From: Punctularia strigosozonata HHB-11173 SS5
Taxonomy: Eukaryota > Basidiomycota > Agaricomycetes > Corticiales > Punctulariaceae
NCBI RefSeq assembly: GCF_000264995.1
Contig: NW_006767443.1
Location: 869,355 to 933,354 of the forward strand
DNA length: 64,000 nt
Reading direction: 5' to 3'
Made by a program: the position numbers and the translations under genes. Shown in pieces: positions 12,709 through 23,062 of this stretch. Below the pieces are notes generated by a model, which worked only from the letters and a program-made list of their open reading frames with translations, was not told the DNA's origin and ran no database searches. The first letter of the stretch is position 1. Every line of letters begins with the position of its first letter.

Positions 12709-12976
12709 TTGGCCTTCACTTCTCGGCAAACATCGTCCAGCCCGGACTTCACCCGACGAACAGACACTTTTCCTCTGGTGCATGGACAGAATGAGGATGG
12801 AATATTCACCTTATACACGCGCAACTCGAAAACCGTCTGCTATTGCCCGATTATTCGCCATATCCTGCCATCGGGAACTCGACAGGAGCAGCTTAGATAA
12901 GGATCCTGGAAATAATCCATGACTCGCCATTTTCTTTGGTCTTGCTCTCATCTCGCATTATCCTTTGCGGGTCAAG
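12709..12976. promoter_or_regulatory. Divergent promoter, START protein and pyridoxal kinase
   Basis: The two start codons are 268 bp apart, so both promoters lie here. No specific element was recognised. Confidence 0.5.
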
Positions 12977-14319
12977 ATGGCGAGTGACCGCGTTCTCAGC
13001 ATACAATCACATGTCGCCTTTGGCTACGTCGGCGGCAAGGCTGCGGTGTTTCCCCTGCAATGTCTGGGCTACGACGTCGATGTAGGAACCCCATTCTTGG
13101 CCTTCGCCCGATATGCTGTTGATGAAGATTCAAGGTGGTGAACACCGTCAACTTTTCTAACCACTCAGGTGCGTCACCATCTCATTCAGTCAGAAGGAAG
13201 ACGCCTGACGTTACATGCATAGGCTACGGACGCTTCGGTGGGTCCCGAACGAATGCTGCGGAACTGAAGACGATTTTCGATATCATGTCCCAGAACGGAC
13301 TTCTCCGACCTTCGCGACTGCTGACCGGCGAGTTTATACGTTGTCCCGCGCGTATGGTGTACTCACTCGGCTTTCAGGATATATACCCGGAGGCGAAGCC
13401 GTGTCCGCCGTCGCTGAGCTAGCTGAGAGGTTGCGCAAGGAGAACCCAGACCTGATATACCTTTTGGATCGTAAGCACGAACGAATCATTCATTCACAGC
13501 CGTTCATCACCTTCGGAGAATAGCTGTCCTAGGAGATGCTGGCAAGCTCTACGTCGCGCCAGATGTCATCCCCATCTACCGCTCCATGCTCCCCTTGTCC
13601 ACTATCATCACCCCCAACTGGTTCGAAGTGGAGTCAGTGCCCTTTCTGTCCGCCTACACTCCGGATCCGCCGACTGACATATCTCTCTTGCCTCCAGGAC
13701 GCTGACGGAGGTGGAGATCAAAGACCCCGCTTCCCTAAAAGAAGCCTTCCGCGTCCTTCACGAAACCTACGGAGTCCCTCACGCCGTCATGAGCTCCATC
13801 CCGCTCAAAGGCTGGCTCCTGGACATACTATCTCCCGCCGTCCGTCCTCCAGACCACCTCGACGACGAATACCTCCTCTGCATTTCTTCCTCCGCCCAGC
13901 CCACCAACTCCAACTCCGCCCACCCATCGGTCGTGCACGCGCACTGCGTCCCGCTGATCCCCGGCTACTTCTCCGGCGTCGGCGACCTCTTCTCCGCCCT
14001 CGTGCTCGCGCACTTCACCTCTCCAACTTCCGCCTCCACCGCCTCACCCGCCACGACACCGCTCTCGCGCGCCGTCGCGCTCGCGCTCGCCAAGACCCAC
14101 GCCGTCCTCTCGCGCACGCAGGACCACTTTCTCTCCCTCCCCGAAGACGAACGGATCATGACCGACGACGAGAAGGACCAGGCCGACCCCAACCGCCGCG
14201 TGACCAGGATGCGCGGGCGGGAGCTCAGGCTCGTGCAGAGCCAGGACATCATACGTGGTGACCTTCGACTGAAGGACGGGTTCATGGGACTTTGGGGCGG
14301 TTTTTGGGACCTCTGTTAG
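12977..14319 (+). CDS. BUD16: Pyridoxal kinase (BUD16/PDXK family)
   Basis: The enzyme phosphorylates pyridoxal, pyridoxine and pyridoxamine with ATP to make or salvage vitamin B6 cofactor in the cytosol. The N-terminus [18 protein letters not shown] and [14 protein letters not shown] form the substrate pocket. [33 protein letters not shown] and the anion-hole segment [19 protein letters not shown], with the catalytic Asp in GVGD, are all present. There are six exons. The family-consensus LLTGYIPG is produced only if the third intron uses a GC donor (GACCG/GCGAGTTTATAC) with the acceptor TTTCAG near 13378. The C-terminal region after the catalytic motif carries Ser/Ala/Thr and charged stretches. 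The gene is divergent from the START gene. Confidence 0.93.
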
Positions 14320-14874
14320 TAGAATCTCGGGATGCGCTTCGCCGGGAAAAATAAGTACAGGCATCCGACGTGCCTCCCCCCTAGATGTGTACGATCCGTG
14401 CGTCGTGCACTGAGCTCAGCCGGGCTTGCGGCTAGCCTCGAAACAAGGATGCACGTCGCTCTGAGTGTTGATAAACGCGTATACAATGGGTAGTCTGATT
14501 GTTGCTCCATGGACGAACCTGACGAGGATCGCAAGCTGTATCGTATTCGGCATCTAGGCATACATATAGTGCTCGTATGTGTACGTCATGGGTTCGGTTT
14601 TGGCCCTACCACGATTTCTACGCTAGAAAGGCAGCCGTCCAACGGCTTGACTTCAACCTCGCCCGGCAACGTTATACCCTCGTCTCGCTCGTTACTGGTC
14701 ATCCCAGTAATCAATGTTGCCCCAATTATTTCAGGCGTAAAAGCTGTCAGAGGATTCCTTGTCCGAGCCTGAGTACATCTCGTCATCGTCTGCACCGGCA
14801 GGAGTCTCGTCCGTAGGCAACAATTCTTTCACCAGTTGCACGTCGGATGGCATCAATCAAGGGGATCGTCGGCT
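14320..14874. other. Intergenic, no gene seen
   Basis: Only short frames without domain signal occur between the convergent ends of the pyridoxal kinase and F-box genes. Confidence 0.4.
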
Positions 14875-15981
14875 TCAGACGTCCGGATCCCAAGCGCCCG
14901 AGTCCTCAGTCCAAGGACCAGTGCCGCCTTCGACGTAGCTCTTCCAGTCCTCCAACAGCTGCTCAAAACCGTATTCGTCCTTCCTCGTGCGGAGCAGCAC
15001 CAGTCTGCCCCCTTTGTCGCCCGCATTCTCACGCATCCGCGACCGCCGCGCGACAGCTCGAAGCCCGCTTACCGTCGCGCGATACAGGCCATCCTGGGGG
15101 AGGCGCCTCCCCACAAACCCGAAAGCCCTGGTCTCGATCCACACGTTCTTCAACATCGGCAGTTTCACCGCCGTCTCCCTCGCCTGTCGCTCGTCGCTCC
15201 CTCCCGGCGGGAAATAGTAAGTGAGCCCTCCTATCAGGCGAACGCCGCCGATATGGTACGGTTCAATCGGTCCTTTGTCCTCCCCCGGCAAGTCGAGGTG
15301 GAGGCGGAGGTACTCGTGCGCGTTGCCCAACTGAACGCCGGAGAGGCGAAGGTGAGATAGCGTGTCGTGCAAAGGGGAGGCCGCGAGCTCGCCCCAGAGC
15401 CCGAGCCCAGAGCCCGCGGTCTGTGAGTCGGCAGTCCAGACCCCAGAGCAGGTGGTGAGGTGGAGGTGGGTGAGCGAGGGGAAGGAGAACGAAAGTTGAC
15501 GCAGGAACCTCACATCCGGGAGGGAGAAAGCGGCGAGGCGCGGGAAAGTGAGCGACGGCGAGGCGCCGGCGGGCCAGGAGTCGGTGAAGAGGGTGAGGAG
15601 GGTAGGGCTGACGAGCTCGAGGAGGGAGAAGAAGGCAGCTTTCTTGTCTTCAGTAAACTGAGGTGCTGCTTTGCTCTGAGCTTCTGACGGTAGCGAGAGT
15701 ATCGATACTAGCAAATGCCCCACCCTTGGCATTCCGGAGGCCTGTTGTTTGTACCCCTTCCCAGGATGTTCACCCGAGCCATCATGGCGGAGATCGGCGA
15801 AGCGAGCAGCGAGCGCGCTGATTTGAGAATGCCCGTTGACGACGAGAGACTGATACTTGACGGTTGCGGAGACGCGATGTATGCGGTTGGAGACTAGCGA
15901 AAGTGCGCGACCGGTCGTGCCTCCGTCCATACATGCGCGGGTGAAGATGATGAGCAGGACCTCGTCGGGGCACCGGTCCAT
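14875..15981 (-). CDS. F-box protein, single exon
   Basis: A 368-residue intronless frame begins MDRCPDEVLLIIFTRAC and continues GRALSLVSNRIHRVSA, a clear F-box (helix with LP/CPDEVLL, then a conserved SLVS..W/I segment). The rest is leucine rich (FPRLAAFSLPDVRFLRQLS, FPSLTHLHLTTCSGVW, DTLSHLRLSGVQL), in the style of degenerate leucine-rich repeats. Such proteins recruit substrates to SCF ubiquitin ligases; no substrate is predictable. Large single-copy-like F-box families are typical of agaricomycetes. Its 5' end, including about 50 bp of leader, is duplicated at 42674-42845 inside the kinase array. Confidence 0.85.
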   Translation of the reverse strand: MDRCPDEVLLIIFTRACMDGGTTGRALSLVSNRIHRVSATVKYQSLVVNGHSQISALAARFADLRHDGSGEHPGKGYKQQASGMPRVGHLLVSILSLPSEAQSKAAPQFTEDKKAAFFSLLELVSPTLLTLFTDSWPAGASPSLTFPRLAAFSLPDVRFLRQLSFSFPSLTHLHLTTCSGVWTADSQTAGSGLGLWGELAASPLHDTLSHLRLSGVQLGNAHEYLRLHLDLPGEDKGPIEPYHIGGVRLIGGLTYYFPPGGSDERQARETAVKLPMLKNVWIETRAFGFVGRRLPQDGLYRATVSGLRAVARRSRMRENAGDKGGRLVLLRTRKDEYGFEQLLEDWKSYVEGGTGPWTEDSGAWDPDV

Positions 15982-16182
15982 AGATATCGTGCAGCCGGTG
16001 TAACAACGTTGTACGTTGAGATAGTATCATGAAAGTCCATCTTATAAAGGCAGGAGTCGGGGCCGCGTGAGTCTTCGAGGTGCTCGTGAGAGCAAAGCAC
16101 GATGATGTAGAGGTGATGCAGAGGATAGCGTGGCCCGTAGGCACACAATGCAGCTTTACGCTCGAGCCCACACGGTCATGAA

Positions 16183-16330
16183 AACGGCTATGAGTTCCTG
16201 TTAGGACTGATGGACGCTGTGACGGTTCCTAATAGATTAAATCTACGACCGACCATGGATCAAGTTATGGAAAGCATCAACAAGATTGTGAGAAACATCC
16301 CGTCTTCGGCTGATCATGCTATAGGGCATG
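16183..16330 (+). pseudogene. B0: relic of a B-family kinase C-terminus
   Basis: The translated stretch NGYEFLLGLMDAVTVPN followed by RPTMDQVMESINKIVRNI matches the C-lobe end of the B kinases (GFEFLSGLMDEMTVVDP, KRPTMDHVMGRLDEIV in B1). Nothing upstream encodes the rest of the kinase, and the matching tail is lost after about residue 45. It marks the left edge of the array, next to the F-box gene. Confidence 0.7.
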
Positions 16331-16630
16331 GACACAGCGCGTGTATCTCATCGTCACCCTATTCCGCTGCTGACGCCTCGCTGATATGTGCAGCGCAGAC
16401 CATCGCGGTTGAGCTAGTCAAGCACGAGGATGCACTCCATGTCGATCAAGCCCGCTCTCGATTGGCATCTATACTTTCTATACTTGACAACGAGAATGTA
16501 TATGTGGAATTATACACTACCTTATGCTACATTGCATGTCCGTACCATGGTCCGATCCAGTGCTGCAGAATTAGCCGAAGATGGAAAAGAAGGATCGAAA
16601 ATCGAAGGTGTAGGCGTCATCTGCATGCGT

Positions 16631-18855
16631 TCAGTTTGCCAGATACTCAACCTCCACCGCTTCCACCAAAAACAAGCCTGACCGCCGCGCACCCGAGTCG
16701 CTGGAGGGGATGATCTCGCCTGTCCATGGGTGATTTGCAGGAGCGTCGGTGACCGCGATCACGTCGCCAGCCTCAAATTGGAGAAATAATGTCTCGTCAC
16801 GCGTGTACATTTTCTTGCCATCGTAGTCCTTCCATACGCGCACTAATCATGCGAGATCACCGCGGAGGCCATGGCCAAAAATAATTCCACTCACTGTAGT
16901 ATAGCACTCCGTGGGGCAGATCGGTTGCTTTCGGACCTAGGCTAACGAAGGCATACCGGAAACATGTCAGCATGGCTGTCTACGTTACGACAAGAGAGGA
17001 ACGGTCGTACATTTTCCTCGCGTGCTGAACGGGGAAAATCCCGCTTTCTCCGGCCTTGAGTACCCAACCGGGCATCTTCTGTCCAATTTTACCATCTTTA
17101 AGCTGGTTGCTTGGAGCACCTGACACTTGGACCGTTGTTCCTGGTTCATAGTGTTCTCCGTAGCTGTTCTTGTACGACACCTTCAGATGCGCTAGGATGG
17201 ATTGGGTTTTTGGTTAGTAGGCGGTGACGTTGGGCCCAACATTCGAGGAGGAACACCTACAGATGAACGGAAACTTGTCCTTGTGCAACTTCGTGGTCGG
17301 CGGCCTAGTATTGATGCCTTGGTATCAGTGAGAGGAAACATTAAGCAATTGAAGAGCACTACTCTGAATCGCGTAGCACCTCGGGGAGAAAGATAGGTTT
17401 TTTGTCTCTAATGCGTGTGAAGCGTTGTCCTCGGAACCACCCGTCAGGAGACTCGTGCTTTACAGCGACGATATCTTCGCTTTTCAGTTGTAACACCTGG
17501 TTTGCCTCGAATGCCAGGATATCCTGCTCACGGTCCGCGCTGGCCCACGCGGGGTATCGTGCGCGAGCTTGGGAAGTGTCAGCTGTAAGCTTGAGCAGGA
17601 CAGATGAGACGTCTGACCATAGAACAATATCCTGTTGCCTTTGCTGTCAACCTGATCCGACGGGGTACGCGGTCGAGACAGATCTTGCGATACCCTGAGG
17701 CACGGTGAGAATGCGCATGCTCCGACGCACTTCAGCAGGCTTACCGAGCAGCTGGATTGGCCCTCCCATCGTCGAGGACAGTCTTCATCGATATCCGTTT
17801 TAAGGGATTCAGCTCCCAGGATCTCTGCATCACGCTCATGAGCCTCGAATCCATCCCGTTATTCATCACTTGAGCAGCGTCGTAAGATGGTCTCTTGCCA
17901 TTCGAGAGCTGAGCCACGATCTCGTCTTCCGGCAAATAGTGATACGGTTGCTTCTCCGAATACACCTCCTATACTCTGTGGCTCAATCAACCGGTTTCCG
18001 AAGAAAGCATATTTGTATCGTACCAGGACGGTCATACCCCATGACCAAACATCGGCTTTGTGGAGCTGCTCCCTTTTGTGCTTCTTCTCCCAATCCTTGA
18101 ACATGTTCGCAACTGCGCTGGGTGAGACGACCTCCCATGCCTGCCAGGGCATCGAGCCCCTCCCGATTGACGAACTGTTGTAGTTGTTCTCGAGGAACTC
18201 TTTGGTGTACCCAAAGTCACAGAGGAGAGCGCGGAGTTTGAATGAGGACCCCTTCGTATGTACGTGAGTGACAAGGATCTGCGAGGGCAAGTTCAGAGCC
18301 AAGCGTCGAGATAATGACCGGGTAGTATGACACACGTTGGAGGCTTTGATATCGAGGTGGACCAAGTTGTGCTCATGGAGATACGCCAGGCCAAGTGCAG
18401 CATCGAACACCTGGCGGCAGTTGCAATTAACAATCAAGAATGCCAAGGTGGAGACGTTCATACCAGATTTCTCTTGGTTTCGGTACTTAGATTATGCGTC
18501 ATGTAGCAGTCCTTCAGCGTGCCTTCGGGAACATACGGTGAAACCAGCTCGGGCGCCGCGTCGGGTTTTTCCTTCCGGTATCCGCACAAAGGCAAGATGT
18601 TCGGGTGGATTAAATTTGCCCACGATTTCACCTCACGCTCAAATCGCTGTACGTTGAATTCGTTAGCGGTACCCAATGACAGGGTGAAAACTTCGAACTC
18701 GCCTCTGTTTCGTGTCTCTTTGACCGCTTGATGGCCACCGGCATAACGACGTCTGTCCTCTAATGTCCGTAGACAACTTGTCCATATAAACCAGAGCCAA
18801 GGATGATATGTGTTTTATCGACTAGCCGAACCACAACCTTCTCGGTGATGTTCAT
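16631..18855 (-). pseudogene. A1: protein kinase with SH3 domains, one nonsense codon
   Basis: This A-family copy reads from MNITEKVVVRLVDK through a glycine loop (LGSGLYGQVVYGH), PVAIK, HLDIKASN with the catalytic Asp, CDFGYTK, and MPWQAWE in the APE position to DVWSWGMTVLV. The C-terminus holds an SH3 domain (KSEDIVAVKHESPDGWFRGQ), a middle domain ending ESGIFPVQHARKM, and a final SH3 (FEAGDVIAVTDAPANHPW) that stops at 16631. An in-frame TAG at 18760-18762 falls between the glycine loop and the VAIK lysine, where A4 reads YGHYIGNKVIP at the same length. Unless it is avoided by splicing, the kinase cannot be made from this start. The gene lies in the inverted unit with C1 and B1. Confidence 0.75.
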
Positions 18856-19070
18856 CGTACGGGCAGATGCGGTGAGGAGCAGGAGCGGAGAGAGCGTTTA
18901 CCGTTCACGACGGTGAGTTCAGGTTCTTGTCGCGAGTCAGTTACGCTATTTCAACATCTGCTCCAGGACCAGTGTACCATGGCTCTACAATGCAGCCTCG
19001 CGGAGATCATTGCCCTGTCGGACACGAAGCACTGGAACCTTGGCAACCAGATTCCAGGCCCATTGTAATC

Positions 19071-19084
19071 GCGACAGCATTTCC
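19071..19084 (-). promoter_or_regulatory. A-family upstream motif (A1)
   Basis: GGAAATGCTGTCGC on the A1 strand, about 220 bp before the start codon. The ATGCTGTC core recurs upstream of every A copy examined. Confidence 0.5.
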
Positions 19085-19779
19085 GCAAGCGGACACCGTC
19101 GGTCCATCCAGAGCGTCGTAGTCTTGCATTGTCTGCATTGTGTATCTGTATGTAACCTTGTGGACACGAGGGCGTGAAACGTTCGTTGACGAGTATGGCA
19201 CAAAGCAAAGTGCTGGAGGCGTGGGAACGAAAAACCGTACCCGATTTTGACTTCCAAAGCGCCATCCCATCTATCGAGGTTGTTCGAAAATGTCGCCGCT
19301 ATCATATTGCTACACCAACTCGACTATTACGTGTCCTACAACCCCTGTTATGTTTTGCTTCCGCTGCTTACGATAGCCCCTTTCAGTAAGGTCATCACCG
19401 AAGATAATAGACCCAGGCTCCCAGCCTGAGTCGTGTCGGGCGCAGAATCATGACTCTGATTCTCGATTTGTTCGTGATCAAATTCCGTCCTACGAGGAGA
19501 CGGTGATGCTAGTAAAGAATCGTAAGTCACGGTCTAAAGCAGTCCTAGGTGAACGCCGCGGACTCGCCTTGAAGAACGCTAAGCCCATCTCCAAATGTCG
19601 AGGTGCTGTCATGGATCATCACTGCACCAGAATATGGGACGATCATTCAACAGAGTGCAAACACATGACATGCCTGAGTCCGTATCCGGTTCCTCTGACG
19701 ACAAGTTCTCGACGTATGCCTGAAGCAGAGCTTGTAAAACCTCAGCGCAGGCGGATGACTTCGCATCGCGACGACTCGA

Positions 19780-20596
19780 CTAACCAATTCTGTCCCCTTG
19801 TGCAACTTGATTGTTGGTGACGTCCTGTCCGGAGGAATTGACGAAAGTCTGTTGCTCTTCGTCCCATGGCGCGATAAGGCCGAATCTCGTCGGTGTGTCC
19901 CCTTCTGACGAATTACGATCCATCGTTGGCCTATTCGAGCTTCCCAATGCCTCGCCTTCGTCCCTACTTTCGTGGAACTCGGTGACAGCATTGCGACGGT
20001 CCATGTCTGTGGGGCATCAGCACAAAACAATGCGATATTGAGATAGCTAGACGAACCGTCTGGATGGACTATGGTAACCACTTCGGCTATGCGCTTGATT
20101 CTCGCATCTTGTGACGCAGTCTACTGACCTGATCAGCATCGATCTCGTGTTCACGCCGATTGATTACCTTCAACTTGAACTGAAACGATTCAGCGAGATC
20201 CTGATACAGCTCTGCCTCGGTGCGAATGCGTCTAGTAACAAACAACAACGGCGTCCAGCGAGATTTGCGTGAACGCTTCAAGGCCCGTTCGAGGACAGAT
20301 TTCTGGTAGTTCAGTCTAGTAATGGTTCAGTCGCCGTTAGGAGATGATTGCTGGTGGACATACTGAAGCCGCTGTTCCTCGAGCTCGCCCAGGGTATCAG
20401 ACGGGAGGTATTCTTTGTACAGAGGGAGATCTTGCATGAAAAGTTCTATGGCGGTATTTGCGGTCTGCTCCGCCTGGATATACAGACCTTCGACGGCCTT
20501 GGGCGCTCGTTTCTTGATGGCTTTGATCTGGTCCGCGTAGACATCGAGAATGGCATCCGACGTCCTTGGAGGAGGGGACACGGGCGTGCCGGACAT
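19780..20596 (-). CDS. C1: C-family protein of unknown function
   Basis: I do not recognise this family outside the window. The first exon (MSGTPVSPPP) carries the family signature, here DAILDVYADQIKAIKKRAP and IELFMQDLPLYKEYLPSDTL, predicted helical. Later exons encode TPLLFVTRRIRTEAELY, TASQDARIKRIAEVV, DMDRRNAVTEFHES and GDTPTRFGLIAPWDEE, each aligning with C4 and C5. The frame meets TAG at 19780, but the same frame continues downstream with AEVLQALLQAYVENLSSEE to about 19612. That stretch matches C4, so a further small intron, a longer product, or a premature stop are all possible. C1 is divergent from B1. Confidence 0.6.
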
Positions 20597-21163
20597 GGCA
20601 GAGAGAGGGCGGAATGTGGATATGAGCTTCTCCCACGCAGGGCCCTAGCGTTTATACACCAAACAGGTTAGGGCATTGTGTATAATTTCCTCCGTGTATA
20701 GAAGAAGCACGGTGACAATGTCGCAACATGGGGTAACAAAACGCAATCAATGCTGTCCGCAATGAAATGAGTTACGTGATCCTTACTTACCTGGTGTGAT
20801 AAGTATGTATGGCTGTCAAACTCTTTCGTGCCTTTTCCACATTGTGCTGGTTCATTGGGTTCGTTACCGGGCTTTTTTGGGGAGCGTCCGTCAATTCAAG
20901 TATCAGGCGAAAGGAAAAATATAATGAGTTTCCATACTATTGAATGCTCGACACATACTAGTTGAAGATACGCCAGCTGGTAAGTTAGACGGATTTAAGA
21001 ACGTCGTGCAAAGCGCTTAGTTATTCCCAGAGAGTGTCACGCAGTCACGCAAGGTTTGCTTCCAGGCTTTGCCTTATTACGTAACGTTCGGGTGCCACTT
21101 GGTTCGGAACAATTAGAATCTCTGCAACGCGATTGTTGTACCCGCTCTGGTCCCCTCCACCAA
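20597..21163. promoter_or_regulatory. Divergent C1/B1 promoter
   Basis: These 567 bp separate the two start codons. The C-type pair (GGACAGCATT and GTTGCGACATTG on the C1 strand) lies at 20749-20758 and 20716-20727. The B-type motif GTCACGCAAGGTTTGCTTCC lies at 21044-21063, about 100 bp before B1. Confidence 0.55.
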
Positions 21164-22603
21164 ATGCAACCCGAAATCGACGTCGAAGCTGGTCAGCTAT
21201 ATCCTGCGGAAGTTCGATGGGCTGCCAAATACGAATGGCTGCTTAGCTGTGGCTACAGGCTCCGGGATCGCTACAAACCAGACTGGGTACCTTCGTGGAG
21301 GGGCAAGGGCGATGATGTGGTATCTTGGGAGCAGGAAGATGCTCACCCATTTCAGGTTGGGAATATTGGATATTACTTTTATGACAGTCTACTGCATCAC
21401 CTCTTTAGGACAGTCGCGTCGCGGACGCCGTTCGTGTGTCTGACAACACGCCGGTTGCTCTCAAAAGGATATATCCTGACAAGAACCCACAGGAAGAGGG
21501 CATCATCATCAGTCTCGGGAGCGAACCTCTGGCATCTGACTCTCATAATCATTGCGTTCCCATCTACGAGATACTCTCTGTTCCGGATGAGGACTACAAG
21601 CTCATAGTCATGCCCTTGCTACGGAAATACGCAGATCCCGAATGGGACACTATGGGCGAGGTCGTTAGCTGTATTCATCAGGTATTTGAGGTAAGGATCA
21701 GCTGATTTGAAGAATTACGGCTGAACTTGATGTCGAACCATCTTTCATAAAGGGATTACAGTTCATGCACGCCAATCGCATTGCTCATCGGTGGGTCCCG
21801 ATCGAATATTCTCCGGGTTCACCCTTGATTTCGTTCTCATAGTGATTGCACTGTGGGCAATATCATGCTGGATCCTAGGGACATGTATCCCGATGGGTTC
21901 CATCCGTCCAGGCCGCGCAGAGCAAGAGACTGGAACGGAGACGCTAAATTTTACACGAGAACTCAGCGTCCGTCAAGATATTATCTCATAGACTTTGGCC
22001 TATCGCAGCTGTATCCTCCGGAGGGCTCCGCGACCGCTATCCCTTCATTGGGAGGGGATAAGACTGTCCCCGAGTTACTGGCCCACCCAGACAGCGAATA
22101 TGATCCATTCCCCGTGGACGTGTACTACGTTGGCAACTGGGTTCGTGAATACATCATAAAAGTGGGCATTCGAATTCTCCGGGACTACGTACGCGGCGTT
22201 CCTGATACCTCGTCTCCAGAAGTACCACGGGTTCGAATTTTTGTCCGGTCTCATGGATGAGATGACGGTCGTCGATCCGAGCAAACGACCGACCATGGAT
22301 CATGTCATGGGTCGGTTAGACGAGATTGTGAAATCGACAAGCTCGTGGACACTCCGCTCGCGCGTCGTCGCTCGTGGCGAACGTCCCATTGTTGGGTTAT
22401 ATCGCGCCATCGGACATTGGAAACGGCGCGTGGTTTTCATTGTGACCCGCACCCCGGCCATTCCTACTCCGGCACCGGCCCCCCCAACTTATGTACAACG
22501 CAGACCAATCCCGTCGAGCTCATCAAGCACGAGAAAACCATCTATACCGGCCGACTCCGGGGCGGATTCGGAGGGCAACGCGCCCCCGCCTGATGCTACG
22601 TAG
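21164..22603 (+). CDS. B1: B-family kinase-like protein
   Basis: The protein starts MQPEIDVEAGQLYPAE and contains GYRLRDRYKPDWVPSW. An intron follows, then ADAVRVSDNTPVALKRIYPD with the presumed ATP-binding lysine. Next come VPIYEILSVPDEDYKLIVMP as hinge, AHR/DCTVGNIMLDP (HRD with catalytic Asp and the Mg-binding Asn, split by an intron), YYLIDFGLS (DFG), and GGDKTVPE in the APE position. DPFPVDVYYVGNW follows. No GxGxxG loop is visible in the first exon. The C-terminal tail is rich in Pro/Ser/Thr after a basic helix (GHWKRRVVFIVTRTP). This kinase-like family has many copies in wood-decay basidiomycetes as far as I know; its substrates are unknown. The copy appears complete. Confidence 0.8.
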
Positions 22604-23062
22604 TCCATGTTTCTGCTTTAGCTCACTCCTTCAATTGCTGTCGTGCTTTCTCTTTGGATATCGCTCGCTGAGATGCTATCGTCTGATACCCAACCGTGGA
22701 AATGATAATGTGCTCGTCGTAATTCCGAGAGTTGTACGATGTTTATGGATCCTTCAAGGATGCTGCGGCGCCGGACGAGAGCAACTTGATGTAAAGCCGC
22801 GATTGCGTGTCTGTTAGCGATGATAGAGCATTGTTCGTCAACAAATCGTTTCCGCATGCATATGCTGCAATCTCTCTTGGGGGTGTCCTTGCCTCCTAAT
22901 TACGGAGGGGTCGAGTGCGTGGCCCGTTTAAACCATGCGAACAGGATAAGATATTAGATTATAGATTATAATATATACCGAGTATGAAACAGGCCGCGAT
23001 GCATTATTTAATGTCTAAGAGTACAAGCGGACACAACGAGACGACGTGAACGGCTTCGCAAG

